Shown piece by piece: positions 9,920-18,291 of a stretch of DNA of 64,000 bases. Made by a program: the position numbers and the translations under genes. The notes below the pieces were generated by a model. The model did not search any database. It worked only from the letters and a program-made list of their open reading frames with translations, and had not been told where the DNA came from. The DNA comes from Sulfitobacter sp. HNIBRBA3233. Lineage in GTDB: Bacteria > Pseudomonadota > Alphaproteobacteria > Rhodobacterales > Rhodobacteraceae. Location: positions 372,001 through 436,000 of the forward strand of contig NZ_JBEFLP010000002.1 of assembly GCF_040149665.1 (NCBI RefSeq). Reading direction: 5' to 3'. Position 1 is the stretch's first letter, and each line of letters starts with the position of its first letter.

Positions 9920-10352
9920 AACACTCAGGAATCAAATTTTAACCTCGCAACGCCAGCATCGCGGCGGGGCAACCGGCCGTGATTCCGAAAACTTCAGCTA
10001 AAAACGAGGAAATGCGCCTTTGGAAAAGGCGCGGGGGCCGGGGCCTACGCGCGGAAACGCTCTGCCCTTAACCCACCCGCCACAACGTGAAGGCGTGCGC
10101 GCACGCGATGCGCCGCTCGGCGGGTACATATCAGCAGGAAGGGGAATCGCCGGTCGCAGCGCAAAGGTCACCCATCCGACCGCGCGGGCCGCAGGTGCCG
10201 TGGCAGCTCTGCGATGGGTGAAGCAGAAAAACGTGGTCGCGGGCCAGCACTGGTGCAAGCCCTGCGGAACCATGTCTCACAGCAGCGGCATGCCCGGGAT
10301 CATCCGGTACAGCCGTTTCAGGATTGGCAGGGCCGCTCGCGCGCCCGTGCCG
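9920..10352. other. Intergenic region without supported gene
   Basis: About 430 bases between the receptor promoter and the 3' end of the response-regulator gene. It contains a perfect 8-bp hairpin (10014-10021 with 10025-10032, 3-nt loop) about 320 nt past the regulator stop. I see no convincing gene or RNA; the long open frames here lack start sites and protein-like composition. Confidence 0.4.
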
Positions 10353-11309
10353 TTAGGCGGACTTGAGCGCCACCGATTTTTCCCTGCAGAGCCGCAGTTG
10401 CAGCGTATCCAGCGCGCGCTCGAACGTGCGCGTCACGCGTCGCGGGCTGCCGGGTTGGGCGCGTATCGGTCGGCCAAGGGTGACTGTCGCCGGGACATGC
10501 GTATCCCGATCCGGCAGGATCAGGGTCTGCCTGAGGTCCGCTTGCAGCATCTCTTCGATCTCGCTCCAGTATTCGAGAAGATCGTCGTTCGAAATGCCGA
10601 TGAACGTGCCATCCCCGACGTAGGACATGAGCAGGCTTTCACTGTCGAGCACCTTGCTGATCGATTTCGTCATGTTGAACAGGGTGCAGGCGTACTCATG
10701 CGTCGTCATGTTGTCGTAATAGACGTCGAATTCGTTGTTGCGGATCGCGAACACGGTCGTCGTCTTGAGCTGGCTACGCTCGATCTGCCACATGTAGTTG
10801 GCAAGCGAATAGCGGTCGGTGTACTGACTCGCATTCACAAGCCGCAGCGGGTCTTCAAAGGCGAATTCATGGTCGCCTTCCACGTCCCGTCCGCTGCGCG
10901 CGAAGGGGTCGAGGTTCGGCATCTCAAGGACTTTCTTGAAATTGCGGGCTGTCAGCTCGATCCGCTTTCCGATGTCGCCGAGTGCGAAAGGCTTTGTAAT
11001 ATAGTCATTCGCACCCGCTGCGAAGGCCCGCTCGACCGAAGACAGGTCTGAGTTCGCTGTCAGCATCACGATCGGGACATCACGGTAACGCGACAGTTTG
11101 CGGATCTTTTTACACAGCGTGATCCCGTCCATGACCGGCATGGATATGTCGAGGATCAGAAGGTCGAATTCATTATTTCTGGCGTTCAGCGCTTCGAGGG
11201 CACTGGCGCCGGATGACACCGCTTTCACCTCCGGATAGCCCTGTCTTTCCAAAACTCTGGGTAGCAGGTCCAAAATCATCGGATCGTCATCAACGAGAAG
11301 AAGTTGCAC
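10353..11309 (-). CDS. Response regulator: receiver domain plus degenerate GGDEF-like domain
   Basis: 318 residues starting at GTG 11309 with GGAGAA upstream. Residues 1-120 are a complete receiver: LLVDDDP acidic pocket, phospho-acceptor in LILDISMP, Thr in MLTAN, Lys in ITKPF. The rest (about 155-290) has the length and pattern of a diguanylate-cyclase fold, but the signature position reads SYVGDGTFIGI instead of GGDEF/GGEEF. It is therefore probably catalytically dead and may bind nucleotide or a partner. The GGDEF assignment is inference from this one motif. Transcribed toward the TonB receptor but about 550 bp away, so a separate unit. Confidence 0.8.
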   Translation of the reverse strand: MQLLLVDDDPMILDLLPRVLERQGYPEVKAVSSGASALEALNARNNEFDLLILDISMPVMDGITLCKKIRKLSRYRDVPIVMLTANSDLSSVERAFAAGANDYITKPFALGDIGKRIELTARNFKKVLEMPNLDPFARSGRDVEGDHEFAFEDPLRLVNASQYTDRYSLANYMWQIERSQLKTTTVFAIRNNEFDVYYDNMTTHEYACTLFNMTKSISKVLDSESLLMSYVGDGTFIGISNDDLLEYWSEIEEMLQADLRQTLILPDRDTHVPATVTLGRPIRAQPGSPRRVTRTFERALDTLQLRLCREKSVALKSA

Positions 11310-11341
11310 GGGTTCTCCCTTCCTAGATATTTTTCAACACC

Positions 11342-11355
11342 TTAGTTTTTACTAA
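11342..11355. promoter_or_regulatory. Inverted repeat upstream of response regulator
   Basis: TTAGT at 11342-11346 and ACTAA at 11351-11355, spacer TTTT, 33 bp upstream of the GTG start. The half-site is the same TTAGT(AA) that is repeated upstream of the siderophore receptor, suggesting shared control. Confidence 0.35.
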
Positions 11356-11945
11356 ATATTGGGGTACCATCCGATTGTGACCTAAATATGCTGAAGCAGA
11401 TGAATAATGACACGTTTGGCGGGAATCTGCTCATCGGGTGCAACCGGACGCGCAGGGCAGGGTCTCTATCGAGTGGTCGGACGGTGAAAGGCCGTTCTTT
11501 CTGAGCGTCACAAGGGGGAGTTGCAGAGGGCCAACGCAAGCCCACCGCGTGAAAAGCAGCCGGAGAGGAGAAGACCACCGTCCCCTTTGGCCTTGCCGGC
11601 CATGGGCGTATCGACCCGTCGGAGCAGCCCGAGTTTTCCCCGAACCGCAGCGATCTGATCCGGAAGTGGCTGAAAAGCCGACGAAAACTTTTATAAGCGA
11701 TGCGGGCCTGCTGGCGATCGTGAGGCACGGTTTCTGGGCGCGTGGTACGGGCGCCGCGAGACTTGCGGATTTAATGGGGTGCGGGAATGGCTCGGACAGG
11801 GGCGACAAGCGGGCCCTGGCACCCCCGCAAGGCTTCCATTTTCGGAAAAAGGCATCGCCACGCCGGCTCTACAATTCCGAGGTCTCAGGCCGAAGACGCC
11901 ATGACATACGCGCCGCTCCACAATGGGGGCCGAGGCCAAAAATTG
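11356..11945. other. Intergenic region without supported gene
   Basis: About 590 bases between the response regulator and the 3' end of doeB. Short frames exist on both strands, but none has a good ribosome site or a protein I recognise, and I could not fold any stretch into a tRNA. Nothing further can be supported. Confidence 0.4.
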
Positions 11946-12935
11946 TCAGACCTCTACGGCGACCAGTGCCACGAAATCGCCGATCTTTATCAGGCCGGGC
12001 ACATGGCGCGCTGTCAGCAGACCGTCCCGCCGCGCGTGGCAGAGGGCGGGCGCCCCGCCGGTCCGGTCGGCGGGCCATATCCGCGCGATCGGCTGTCCTT
12101 CGGTAACGGGGGCACCCAGATCGACCAGATATTCGACCAGCCCCGCCGTTTCGGCAAAGGAAAAACAGCGCTCGTCGGGCATGTCCAGCGCGATGGTCTC
12201 GTTGCGCTGCGGTGTGCCGGACAGGATGCCCGCATGGATCAGCAGGTTGCGCAGGCCCTTGCGCGCAATGGCAGCGGTGCGCGCCGAGGCGGTTCCCGCA
12301 CCGCCCAGTTCGGTCGTCACAAAGGTTTTGCCCTGCCGTTCGACTTCGGTATCGAACATGCCGACATTGTCGATCTCCAGCATCCTGACAGAGTAGGGCG
12401 CGTTGAAGGCTTCCATCGCGGCCATGCAGGCGGCCTCCTGCGTCTTGTCCTCCAGCACATGCGCTGCGGCAAAGGGCAGAAAATCGAGTGTGCGCCCCCC
12501 GGAGTGGAAATCGAGAACAATGTCCGCCCGTGGCACCAGTTCGGTGGCGATATAGTGGCAGATCTTCTGCGTTACGCTGCCATCGGGGCGTCCGGGAAAG
12601 CTGCGGTTCATGTTCGCCCCGTCAAGCGGCGAACAGCGCAGACCGGCGGCGAAAGCGGGCTGGTTCATCATCGGCAGGATGATGACCCTGCCGGTGATCT
12701 CGGCAGGATCAAGCGTTGACGCCAGTTCCTGCAGGGCAATCGGCCCCTCGTATTCGTCGCCGTGGTTCCCGCCGGTCAGAAGCGCAGTCGGCCCGTCGCC
12801 GTTCGCGATGACCGTGATCGGCACCATGATGGATCCCCACGCGCTGTCATCGCGGCTGTAGGGAAGCTTGAGAAAGCCGTGATGCACGCCGGCGCTGTCC
12901 AGCGGCACGGTGGTGCGGATGGGATTGCCGGTCAT
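11946..12935 (-). CDS. doeB: N-acetyl-L-2,4-diaminobutyrate deacetylase DoeB
   Basis: 329 residues from ATG 12935 (MTGNPIRTTV), which overlaps the doeA stop by 4 nt and so fixes the start. Succinylglutamate desuccinylase/aspartoacylase-type zinc hydrolase: zinc ligands His58 and Glu61 in GGNHGDEYEG and a third His in LDFHSGG; the substrate-site motif NMNRSFPG is present. DoeB removes acetate from N-alpha-acetyl-2,4-diaminobutyrate, the product of ectoine ring opening by DoeA, giving diaminobutyrate. Stretches such as HGFLKLPYSRDDSAWG are characteristic of DoeB/EutE proteins I know. Confidence 0.9.
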   Translation of the reverse strand: MTGNPIRTTVPLDSAGVHHGFLKLPYSRDDSAWGSIMVPITVIANGDGPTALLTGGNHGDEYEGPIALQELASTLDPAEITGRVIILPMMNQPAFAAGLRCSPLDGANMNRSFPGRPDGSVTQKICHYIATELVPRADIVLDFHSGGRTLDFLPFAAAHVLEDKTQEAACMAAMEAFNAPYSVRMLEIDNVGMFDTEVERQGKTFVTTELGGAGTASARTAAIARKGLRNLLIHAGILSGTPQRNETIALDMPDERCFSFAETAGLVEYLVDLGAPVTEGQPIARIWPADRTGGAPALCHARRDGLLTARHVPGLIKIGDFVALVAVEV

Positions 12936-14116
12936 GTCTTGACGACCAGTTCGCGCGGCGTGGAGCAGAAACACTCATGACCGGTTTCGGTGATCAGGAT
13001 CGGTTCGGTAATCTCCAGCCCCCCGTCATCCAGCCAGAGCGCGGGCATGAAGTGGAACGTCATGCCGGGTTCCAGCACGGTGGCGTCGCCGCGCCGGAAG
13101 GAAATCGTCCGCTCGCCCCAATCGGGCGGATAGCTGATCCCGATGGCATAGCCGCAGCGGCTGTCCTTTTCGAACCCTGCCTTGTTCAGCGTGGCGTTGA
13201 ACGCGTTGGCGATGTCCTGCGCCTGATTGCCCGGACGGGCCTGTTCCAGCCCCGCCTCGATCGCGTCGAGCACGGCTGCCTCGGCGTCCTGATATTTCTG
13301 CGGTACCTCGCCCAGAAACAGGGTGCGCGATTGCGGGCACTGGTAGCGGCGATGCGCGCCCGCGATCTCGAAGAACGTGGCCTCGCCCGTCTGCATGGGC
13401 CGGTCGTCCCATGTCAGGTGCGGGGCCGTCGCGTCCATACCGGAGGGGGCCATGGGCACGATGGCGGGGTAGTCGCCCCAGAACCCGTCAATTCCGCGGA
13501 TACCGCTGGCGTAGATCTCGGCGATCAGATCGTTCTTGCGCATCCCCGGCTCGGCCAGTTCAATCACCCGCCGGTGCATTTCCTCGACGATACGCGCGGC
13601 GCGCTGCATATATTCGATCTCGCGTTCGGATTTCACGGCCCTTTGCCAGTTCACCAGCCCTGTCGCATCCTTGAGAGAGGCCGCGGCCAGCCCCGCGCTC
13701 AGCGCGGCATGGGCGGCGGCGGAGTAATAGTAGTTGTCCATCTCGACCCCGATGCGGGCCTTGCCGAGCCCCAGTTCCTCCAGAAGCAGTGCCAGATCGG
13801 TCATCGGATGCTTGTCGGGGTTTTGCACGAAGGTGTCATCGTAGCCCCGGATGCTGTCGGCACCCTGCATGAATACCGTGCGTTCCGCGCCACGCGCGTC
13901 CATCGCGCGCCCCCACCACACCGGATCGCCTTCCTGCGTCAGGATCACGGCCTGATACACGTAGAACGACCACCCGTCATAACCGGTCAGCCACGACATG
14001 TTGGACGGATCGCACACCACGATCGCCTCCAGCCCGCGTGCGGCCATGACGTGGCGTGTCTTCGCGATACGGCGGCGGTATTCCTCGGTGGTGAAGTTCT
14101 TCTCGAAGGTGGACAT
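12932..14116 (-). CDS. doeA: Ectoine hydrolase DoeA (M24 peptidase fold)
   Basis: 394 residues, close to characterised DoeA proteins (about 400). An N-terminal creatinase-like domain (AIVVCDPSNMSWLTGYDGWSF, WWGRAMDARGAERTVF) precedes the pita-bread catalytic domain (GDYPAIVPMAPSG, ATFFEIAGAHRRYQCPQSRT, GISYPPDWGE). It opens the ectoine ring to N-alpha-acetyl-2,4-diaminobutyrate in the cytoplasm. First gene of a two-gene operon with doeB. It is divergent from an aminotransferase across 179 bp, which must carry both promoters. No dedicated ectoine transporter (uehABC) or EnuR regulator is adjacent, unlike the Ruegeria cluster I know. Confidence 0.88.
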   Translation of the reverse strand: MSTFEKNFTTEEYRRRIAKTRHVMAARGLEAIVVCDPSNMSWLTGYDGWSFYVYQAVILTQEGDPVWWGRAMDARGAERTVFMQGADSIRGYDDTFVQNPDKHPMTDLALLLEELGLGKARIGVEMDNYYYSAAAHAALSAGLAAASLKDATGLVNWQRAVKSEREIEYMQRAARIVEEMHRRVIELAEPGMRKNDLIAEIYASGIRGIDGFWGDYPAIVPMAPSGMDATAPHLTWDDRPMQTGEATFFEIAGAHRRYQCPQSRTLFLGEVPQKYQDAEAAVLDAIEAGLEQARPGNQAQDIANAFNATLNKAGFEKDSRCGYAIGISYPPDWGERTISFRRGDATVLEPGMTFHFMPALWLDDGGLEITEPILITETGHECFCSTPRELVVKT

Positions 14117-14295
14117 GCGTGCGTTTTTCCCGGGTTATCGGCTCTGGGCAAAGCCTGTTGCTTTTTGTCGTCGCTGGCAAGTTTCGATTGCGCGCAGGGT
14201 CGCCGTGTTTCTTCTGATCACAGGGGGTGGAGAGCGCGCCCGATTTCAACTAGCGTCGGATCAAAGGACTGCCGTTTTCAGACAAGGATTCAAAG

Positions 14296-15681
14296 ATGAG
14301 CACAGCCGCGACCAATGATGTTCTGACTCAATGGGATCATGACCATTTTTTCCACGCGTCGACGCATCTGGGCCAGTTCGCCCGGCGCGAGGTCGGCAAC
14401 CGGATCATCACCGGCGCGAGCGGCGTCCACATCACCGACCGCGAAGGGCGCAGATCGCTCGATGCCTTTGCGGGGCTTTACTGTGTCAATGCCGGCTACG
14501 GGCGCAGCGAAATCACCGATGCCATCGCCGAACAGGCCAAGGAGCTTGCGTATTACCACGCCTATGTTGGCCACGGCACCGAAGCGTCGATCACGCTGGC
14601 GCGCATGGTTGCGGAACGCGCCCCCGAAGGAATGAACCACGTCTATTTCGGTCTGACCGGGTCGGACGCGAACGAGACGAACATCAAGCTGGTGTGGTAC
14701 TATAACAACATCCTTGGCCGTCCCGAAAAGAAGAAGATCATCGCGCGCTGGCGGGGGTATCACGGATCGGGCCTGATGACCGGATCGCTGACGGGGCTTG
14801 ATCTGTTCCACAAGAAATTCGACCTGCCGCTGTCGCAGGTCGTGCATACCGAAGCGCCCTATTACTACCGCCGCGCCGATCGCAGCATGAGCGAAGCGGA
14901 ATTCTCGGCCGATTGCGCGGCCAAGCTTGAGGCGCTGATCGAACGCGAGGGCGCGGACACGATCGCGGCCTTCATCGGAGAGCCTGTGTTGGGCACCGGC
15001 GGCATCGTGCCTCCGCCCGCCGGCTATTGGGAGGCGATCCAGGCCGTGCTGTCCAAGCACGACATCCTGCTGATCGCCGACGAGGTGGTTACCGGGTTCG
15101 GCCGTACCGGCAGCATGATGGGATCGGACCACTACGGGCTGAAGCCTGATCTGATCACCATCGCCAAGGGGCTTACATCGGCCTATGCGCCGCTGTCGGG
15201 CAGCATCGTGTCGGACCGCATGTGGGATGTTCTGGTCAGGGGCACCGACGAATTCGGCGTTCTGGGTCACGGCTGGACCTATTCCGCGCATCCTATCGGT
15301 GCCGCGGCAGGGGTCGCGAACCTGCAGCTGATCGACAAGCTCGACCTGATTTCGAATGCTTCCGATGTGGGTGCCTACCTCAACACCGCCATGGCCGACG
15401 CGCTGGGCGCACATGCCAAGGTCGGCGATATCCGCGGCGAGGGGATGCTCTGCGCGGTCGAACTGGTCGAGGATCGTGACGACCGCGTTTTCTTCGATCC
15501 CGCCCTCAAGATCGGACCGCGCGTAGTGGCCGCGATGCTGGAGCGCAATGTCATCGCCCGCGCGATGCCACAGGGGGACATCATCGGTTTCGCGCCACCC
15601 TTCTCGCTGACCCGCGAGGAGGCCGATACGGTTGTCGCCGCAACGAAGGACGCCGTCGCCGAGGTTCTTGACGCGGGCTGA
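14296..15681 (+). CDS. Class III (PLP) aminotransferase, probable diaminobutyrate transaminase of ectoine catabolism
   Basis: 461 residues. Fold-type I class III features: GLTGSDANETNIKLV (PLP phosphate region), ARWRGYHGSG, the IADEVVTGFGRTG motif with the PLP-ring Asp, and the Schiff-base Lys in LITIAKGLTSAYAPL. Family members transaminate omega-amino groups to 2-oxoglutarate or pyruvate. Divergence from doeAB suggests the DoeD step, diaminobutyrate to aspartate semialdehyde, but many close relatives use other amines, such as taurine or putrescine. No aspartate-semialdehyde dehydrogenase (DoeC) follows. The ligase gene begins 71 nt downstream with its own strong ribosome site. Confidence 0.85.
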   Translation: MSTAATNDVLTQWDHDHFFHASTHLGQFARREVGNRIITGASGVHITDREGRRSLDAFAGLYCVNAGYGRSEITDAIAEQAKELAYYHAYVGHGTEASITLARMVAERAPEGMNHVYFGLTGSDANETNIKLVWYYNNILGRPEKKKIIARWRGYHGSGLMTGSLTGLDLFHKKFDLPLSQVVHTEAPYYYRRADRSMSEAEFSADCAAKLEALIEREGADTIAAFIGEPVLGTGGIVPPPAGYWEAIQAVLSKHDILLIADEVVTGFGRTGSMMGSDHYGLKPDLITIAKGLTSAYAPLSGSIVSDRMWDVLVRGTDEFGVLGHGWTYSAHPIGAAAGVANLQLIDKLDLISNASDVGAYLNTAMADALGAHAKVGDIRGEGMLCAVELVEDRDDRVFFDPALKIGPRVVAAMLERNVIARAMPQGDIIGFAPPFSLTREEADTVVAATKDAVAEVLDAG

Positions 15682-15752
15682 CGGATTGGCAGTTGAACTC
15701 CTGTGTGCAGTCGGGCCAACTGGCCATCCACAGCGCAACAGGAGGAACCGCA

Positions 15753-17348
15753 ATGCAGGACTGGCCGGCAGAGATCACGTCAAGGATCGGGACCGAAGAG
15801 CATTTCGGACGCGGCCCGATCAAGTGCTTTACCGACAGGCCGGACAGCCTCAACACGATGGTGGCAGAGGCGGTTGCGCGCAACCCCGAGGGGGAGGCGA
15901 TGGTCTGCGACGACATGCGCGCGACCTACGCCGAGCTTGACGCGAGGGTCGCGGCCTGTGCGGCCGGGCTGGTGGGGCAGGGTGTTTCGGCGGGCGACCG
16001 TGTCGCAATCCTGCTGTCGAACGGGCCGGAGTTCCTTGTGGCCTTGCTGGCGGCGATCCGTGTGGGGGCCATCGCCGTGCCGATCAACGTCCGCGAAGGC
16101 GCGCCCGAACTGGCGCATATTCTGAACGATTGCAGCGCGTCGGTGGTGGTCCACGACGCGGAGATCGCCGAAAAACTGCCAGCGCCCGAAGACGTGCCAT
16201 CGGTCAAGGCGCGCTACAGCGTGGGCGGCGCATCGCAGGGGTCGGCGCCGTTTGCGACGCTCGAGAGGACGGGTGAGGCTGCCGCGCCAGCCCCGGTGGA
16301 CGAGGAAGATACCGCCGTCATTCTCTATACGTCCGGCACGACCGGAAAGCCCAAGGGCGCGATGCTGACGCATTTCAACATCATCCATTCGGCAATGCAT
16401 TTCGAGCTTTGCATGAAGCTGGGCGAGGGCGAGAGGTCCCTTCTGTCGGTGCCCGCGTCGCATGTCACCGGTCTGGTGGCGACCCTGTTCACGATGCTGC
16501 GCACCGCCGGTTGCAGTGTCCTGATGCGCAAGTTCGAGGCCCGCGCCTTCCTTGAACTGATGGCCCGCGAACGGGTCACCCAGACGCTGATGGTGCCGGC
16601 GATGTACAACCTTTTCCTGCTGCGCTGCACTGTCGAGGACTTCGATCTGGCCGAGTGGCGCATCGGCGGCTACGGCGGCGCCCCGATGGCGCAGTCGACA
16701 ATCCGCGAACTGTCGGAAAAGCTGCCGCAACTGGCGCTGATGAACGCTTACGGTGCGACCGAACTCACCTCGCCTGCGACGATCCTGCCGATGGGGTTCG
16801 GGGTGACGCGCGCCGACAGCGTGGGGATCTGCGTTCCGTGCGGCGAAATCCGCGTGATGGATACCGACGGGAAGGATGTGCCACCGGGCGAGCCCGGGGA
16901 GTTGTGGATCAAGGGGCCGATGGTTGTGCCGGGCTACTGGAAAAATCCCGAAAAGACCGCAGCGGAATTCAGGGATGGCTATTGGAAAAGCGGCGACATC
17001 GGATCGCGTGACGCGGACGGGTTCGTCCGGTTGCACGACCGGCGCAAGGACATGATCATCCGCGGTGGCTACAACATCTACAGCAGCGAGGTCGAGGACG
17101 CGCTGACGGCGCATCGTGACATCATCGAATGCGCCGCAATCGGCCGCGCCGATCCGGTTCTGGGTGAAAAGCTCGAAGTATTCATCTACACCGAAGCGCC
17201 GGATCTGGACGCCGACGCGGTCAAGGCGTTCAGCCGGACCCGACTGGCGGACTACAAGGCACCGGATTTTGTGACCTTCAGCGATACGCCCCTGCCGCGC
17301 AACGCGAACGGAAAAATCGTCAAGACGGCATTGCGCAACAAGGGCTAG
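15753..17348 (+). CDS. AMP-dependent acyl-CoA synthetase/ligase
   Basis: 531 residues from ATG 15753, chosen because AGGAGG lies about 7 nt upstream; a longer frame starting 60 nt earlier lacks one. ANL-superfamily motifs: the ATP/AMP loop YTSGTTGKPKGAM, NAYGATELTSPATI, the hinge Asp-Arg-Arg in LHDRRKDMIIRGGYN, and the C-terminal acylation Lys in NANGKIVKT. It activates a carboxylic acid to its CoA thioester. It resembles medium/long-chain and aryl-acid ligases, and the acid cannot be named. It may act on the substrate of the nearby TRAP transporter. Its stop overlaps the convergent tetR by 4 nt. Confidence 0.88.
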   Translation: MQDWPAEITSRIGTEEHFGRGPIKCFTDRPDSLNTMVAEAVARNPEGEAMVCDDMRATYAELDARVAACAAGLVGQGVSAGDRVAILLSNGPEFLVALLAAIRVGAIAVPINVREGAPELAHILNDCSASVVVHDAEIAEKLPAPEDVPSVKARYSVGGASQGSAPFATLERTGEAAAPAPVDEEDTAVILYTSGTTGKPKGAMLTHFNIIHSAMHFELCMKLGEGERSLLSVPASHVTGLVATLFTMLRTAGCSVLMRKFEARAFLELMARERVTQTLMVPAMYNLFLLRCTVEDFDLAEWRIGGYGGAPMAQSTIRELSEKLPQLALMNAYGATELTSPATILPMGFGVTRADSVGICVPCGEIRVMDTDGKDVPPGEPGELWIKGPMVVPGYWKNPEKTAAEFRDGYWKSGDIGSRDADGFVRLHDRRKDMIIRGGYNIYSSEVEDALTAHRDIIECAAIGRADPVLGEKLEVFIYTEAPDLDADAVKAFSRTRLADYKAPDFVTFSDTPLPRNANGKIVKTALRNKG

Positions 17349-17986
17349 GGCCGCGCCCGCAACCCGTTGAGAAGCGTGCCCGCAAGGGTGCGCGCGATCC
17401 GCTCGCGGTCGGCATCGGTCTGTTCGGGGCGCACGCGATACCAGTCGACCAGACCGTTCAGCGCCCCGATCAGCGCGCGGCCCGCCAGTGCCACATCCGT
17501 CACCGCAAGGCTGCCGTCGCGCTGGCCTTCCTCCAGCACAGCGCGAAATCTGTCTTCGTATCCGTTGCGCATGTCGATCAGCTGGGCAAGGATTTCGCGC
17601 TCGGCCGCGGTGGTTGAGCCTGACAGATACATGTCCACGCCCAGACGGATGCTGCGCTGGTAGGGCAGGGTGTCCATCATCACGCGCGCGTGGGTCGCTG
17701 CCATCTCCATCAGCTTTTCGGGCGGCGGACAGCGCCGTTCGATAATCGGCTCGATCGCGTCGAAACAAAACTGCATCGCCTGACGGTAGACGGCGAAATA
17801 AATCGCGTTCTTGGACCGGAAATGGTGATAGACACGGCCCTTGGTCGCGCCAAGCACGTCGGCGATATCGTCCATCGTGGCTTTTTCGAGCCCGCTTTGC
17901 ATGAAGCACGTCGCGGCGGCTGCGATGATTTCCGACTGGCTGTCCGGTTTCGATTCGTCGTCCGGTTGTTGTGGTTGTTGCTCCAT
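17345..17986 (-). CDS. TetR/AcrR family transcriptional regulator
   Basis: 213 residues. N-terminal helix-turn-helix (about 20-65: ATMDDIADVLGATKGRVYHHF) and a C-terminal ligand/dimerisation domain. A Gln/Pro/Asp-rich tail precedes the DNA-binding domain. It is divergent from the TRAP transporter and convergent with the acyl-CoA ligase, so it probably represses one or both in response to an acid or acyl-CoA. A candidate operator lies at 18166-18195. Confidence 0.88.
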   Translation of the reverse strand: MEQQPQQPDDESKPDSQSEIIAAAATCFMQSGLEKATMDDIADVLGATKGRVYHHFRSKNAIYFAVYRQAMQFCFDAIEPIIERRCPPPEKLMEMAATHARVMMDTLPYQRSIRLGVDMYLSGSTTAAEREILAQLIDMRNGYEDRFRAVLEEGQRDGSLAVTDVALAGRALIGALNGLVDWYRVRPEQTDADRERIARTLAGTLLNGLRARP

Positions 17987-18140
17987 CCCGTTTTTCCGTA
18001 CCTTCCGCAGGTCGCGGTGCCTTTTAGCCCGGCGTCCCTGATGCCCTTTGCTGGCAATGGACCGTGCGCGACCTAGCTCCTCCCATAGGCGATCGGCGTG
18101 GGGGATGGCGTGACTAATGGTTGTCGTCCCCCCAGCGATC

Positions 18141-18195
18141 GTCTAGACATACTACTGGGAATGTTGTCCGCGTAAACACTGTTGTCGACGCGGAC
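18141..18195. promoter_or_regulatory. Candidate TetR operator region upstream of TRAP genes
   Basis: GTCCGCGT at 18166-18173 and ACGCGGAC at 18188-18195 form a perfect 8-bp inverted repeat with a 14-nt spacer. The palindrome GTCTAGAC lies just upstream at 18141-18148. Both are in the 305-bp divergent region between tetR and dctP, about 100-150 bp before dctP. Nothing else in this region can be identified. Confidence 0.45.
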
Positions 18196-18291
18196 GGGCC
18201 CGGCACGGGAGGGAGACCTGCGCCAAGCCCTCACAACCGGAGAAATCCGGAAGAAACATAACGTATGAAAAAAACCAAGGGAGGACATATC

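Noticed and set aside
10014..10032. Perfect 8-bp hairpin as terminator of the response-regulator gene
   Set aside because: It lies about 320 nt downstream of the stop and the T-rich stretch is not adjacent to the stem.
11310..11945. Possible tRNA or small RNA in the 636-bp gap before doeB
   Set aside because: I could not form a cloverleaf or a convincing terminator-ended transcript by eye.
15780..17909. A 709-codon minus-strand frame opposite the acyl-CoA ligase
   Set aside because: Arg/His-rich composition with no motifs; it covers both a clear ligase and a clear TetR gene.
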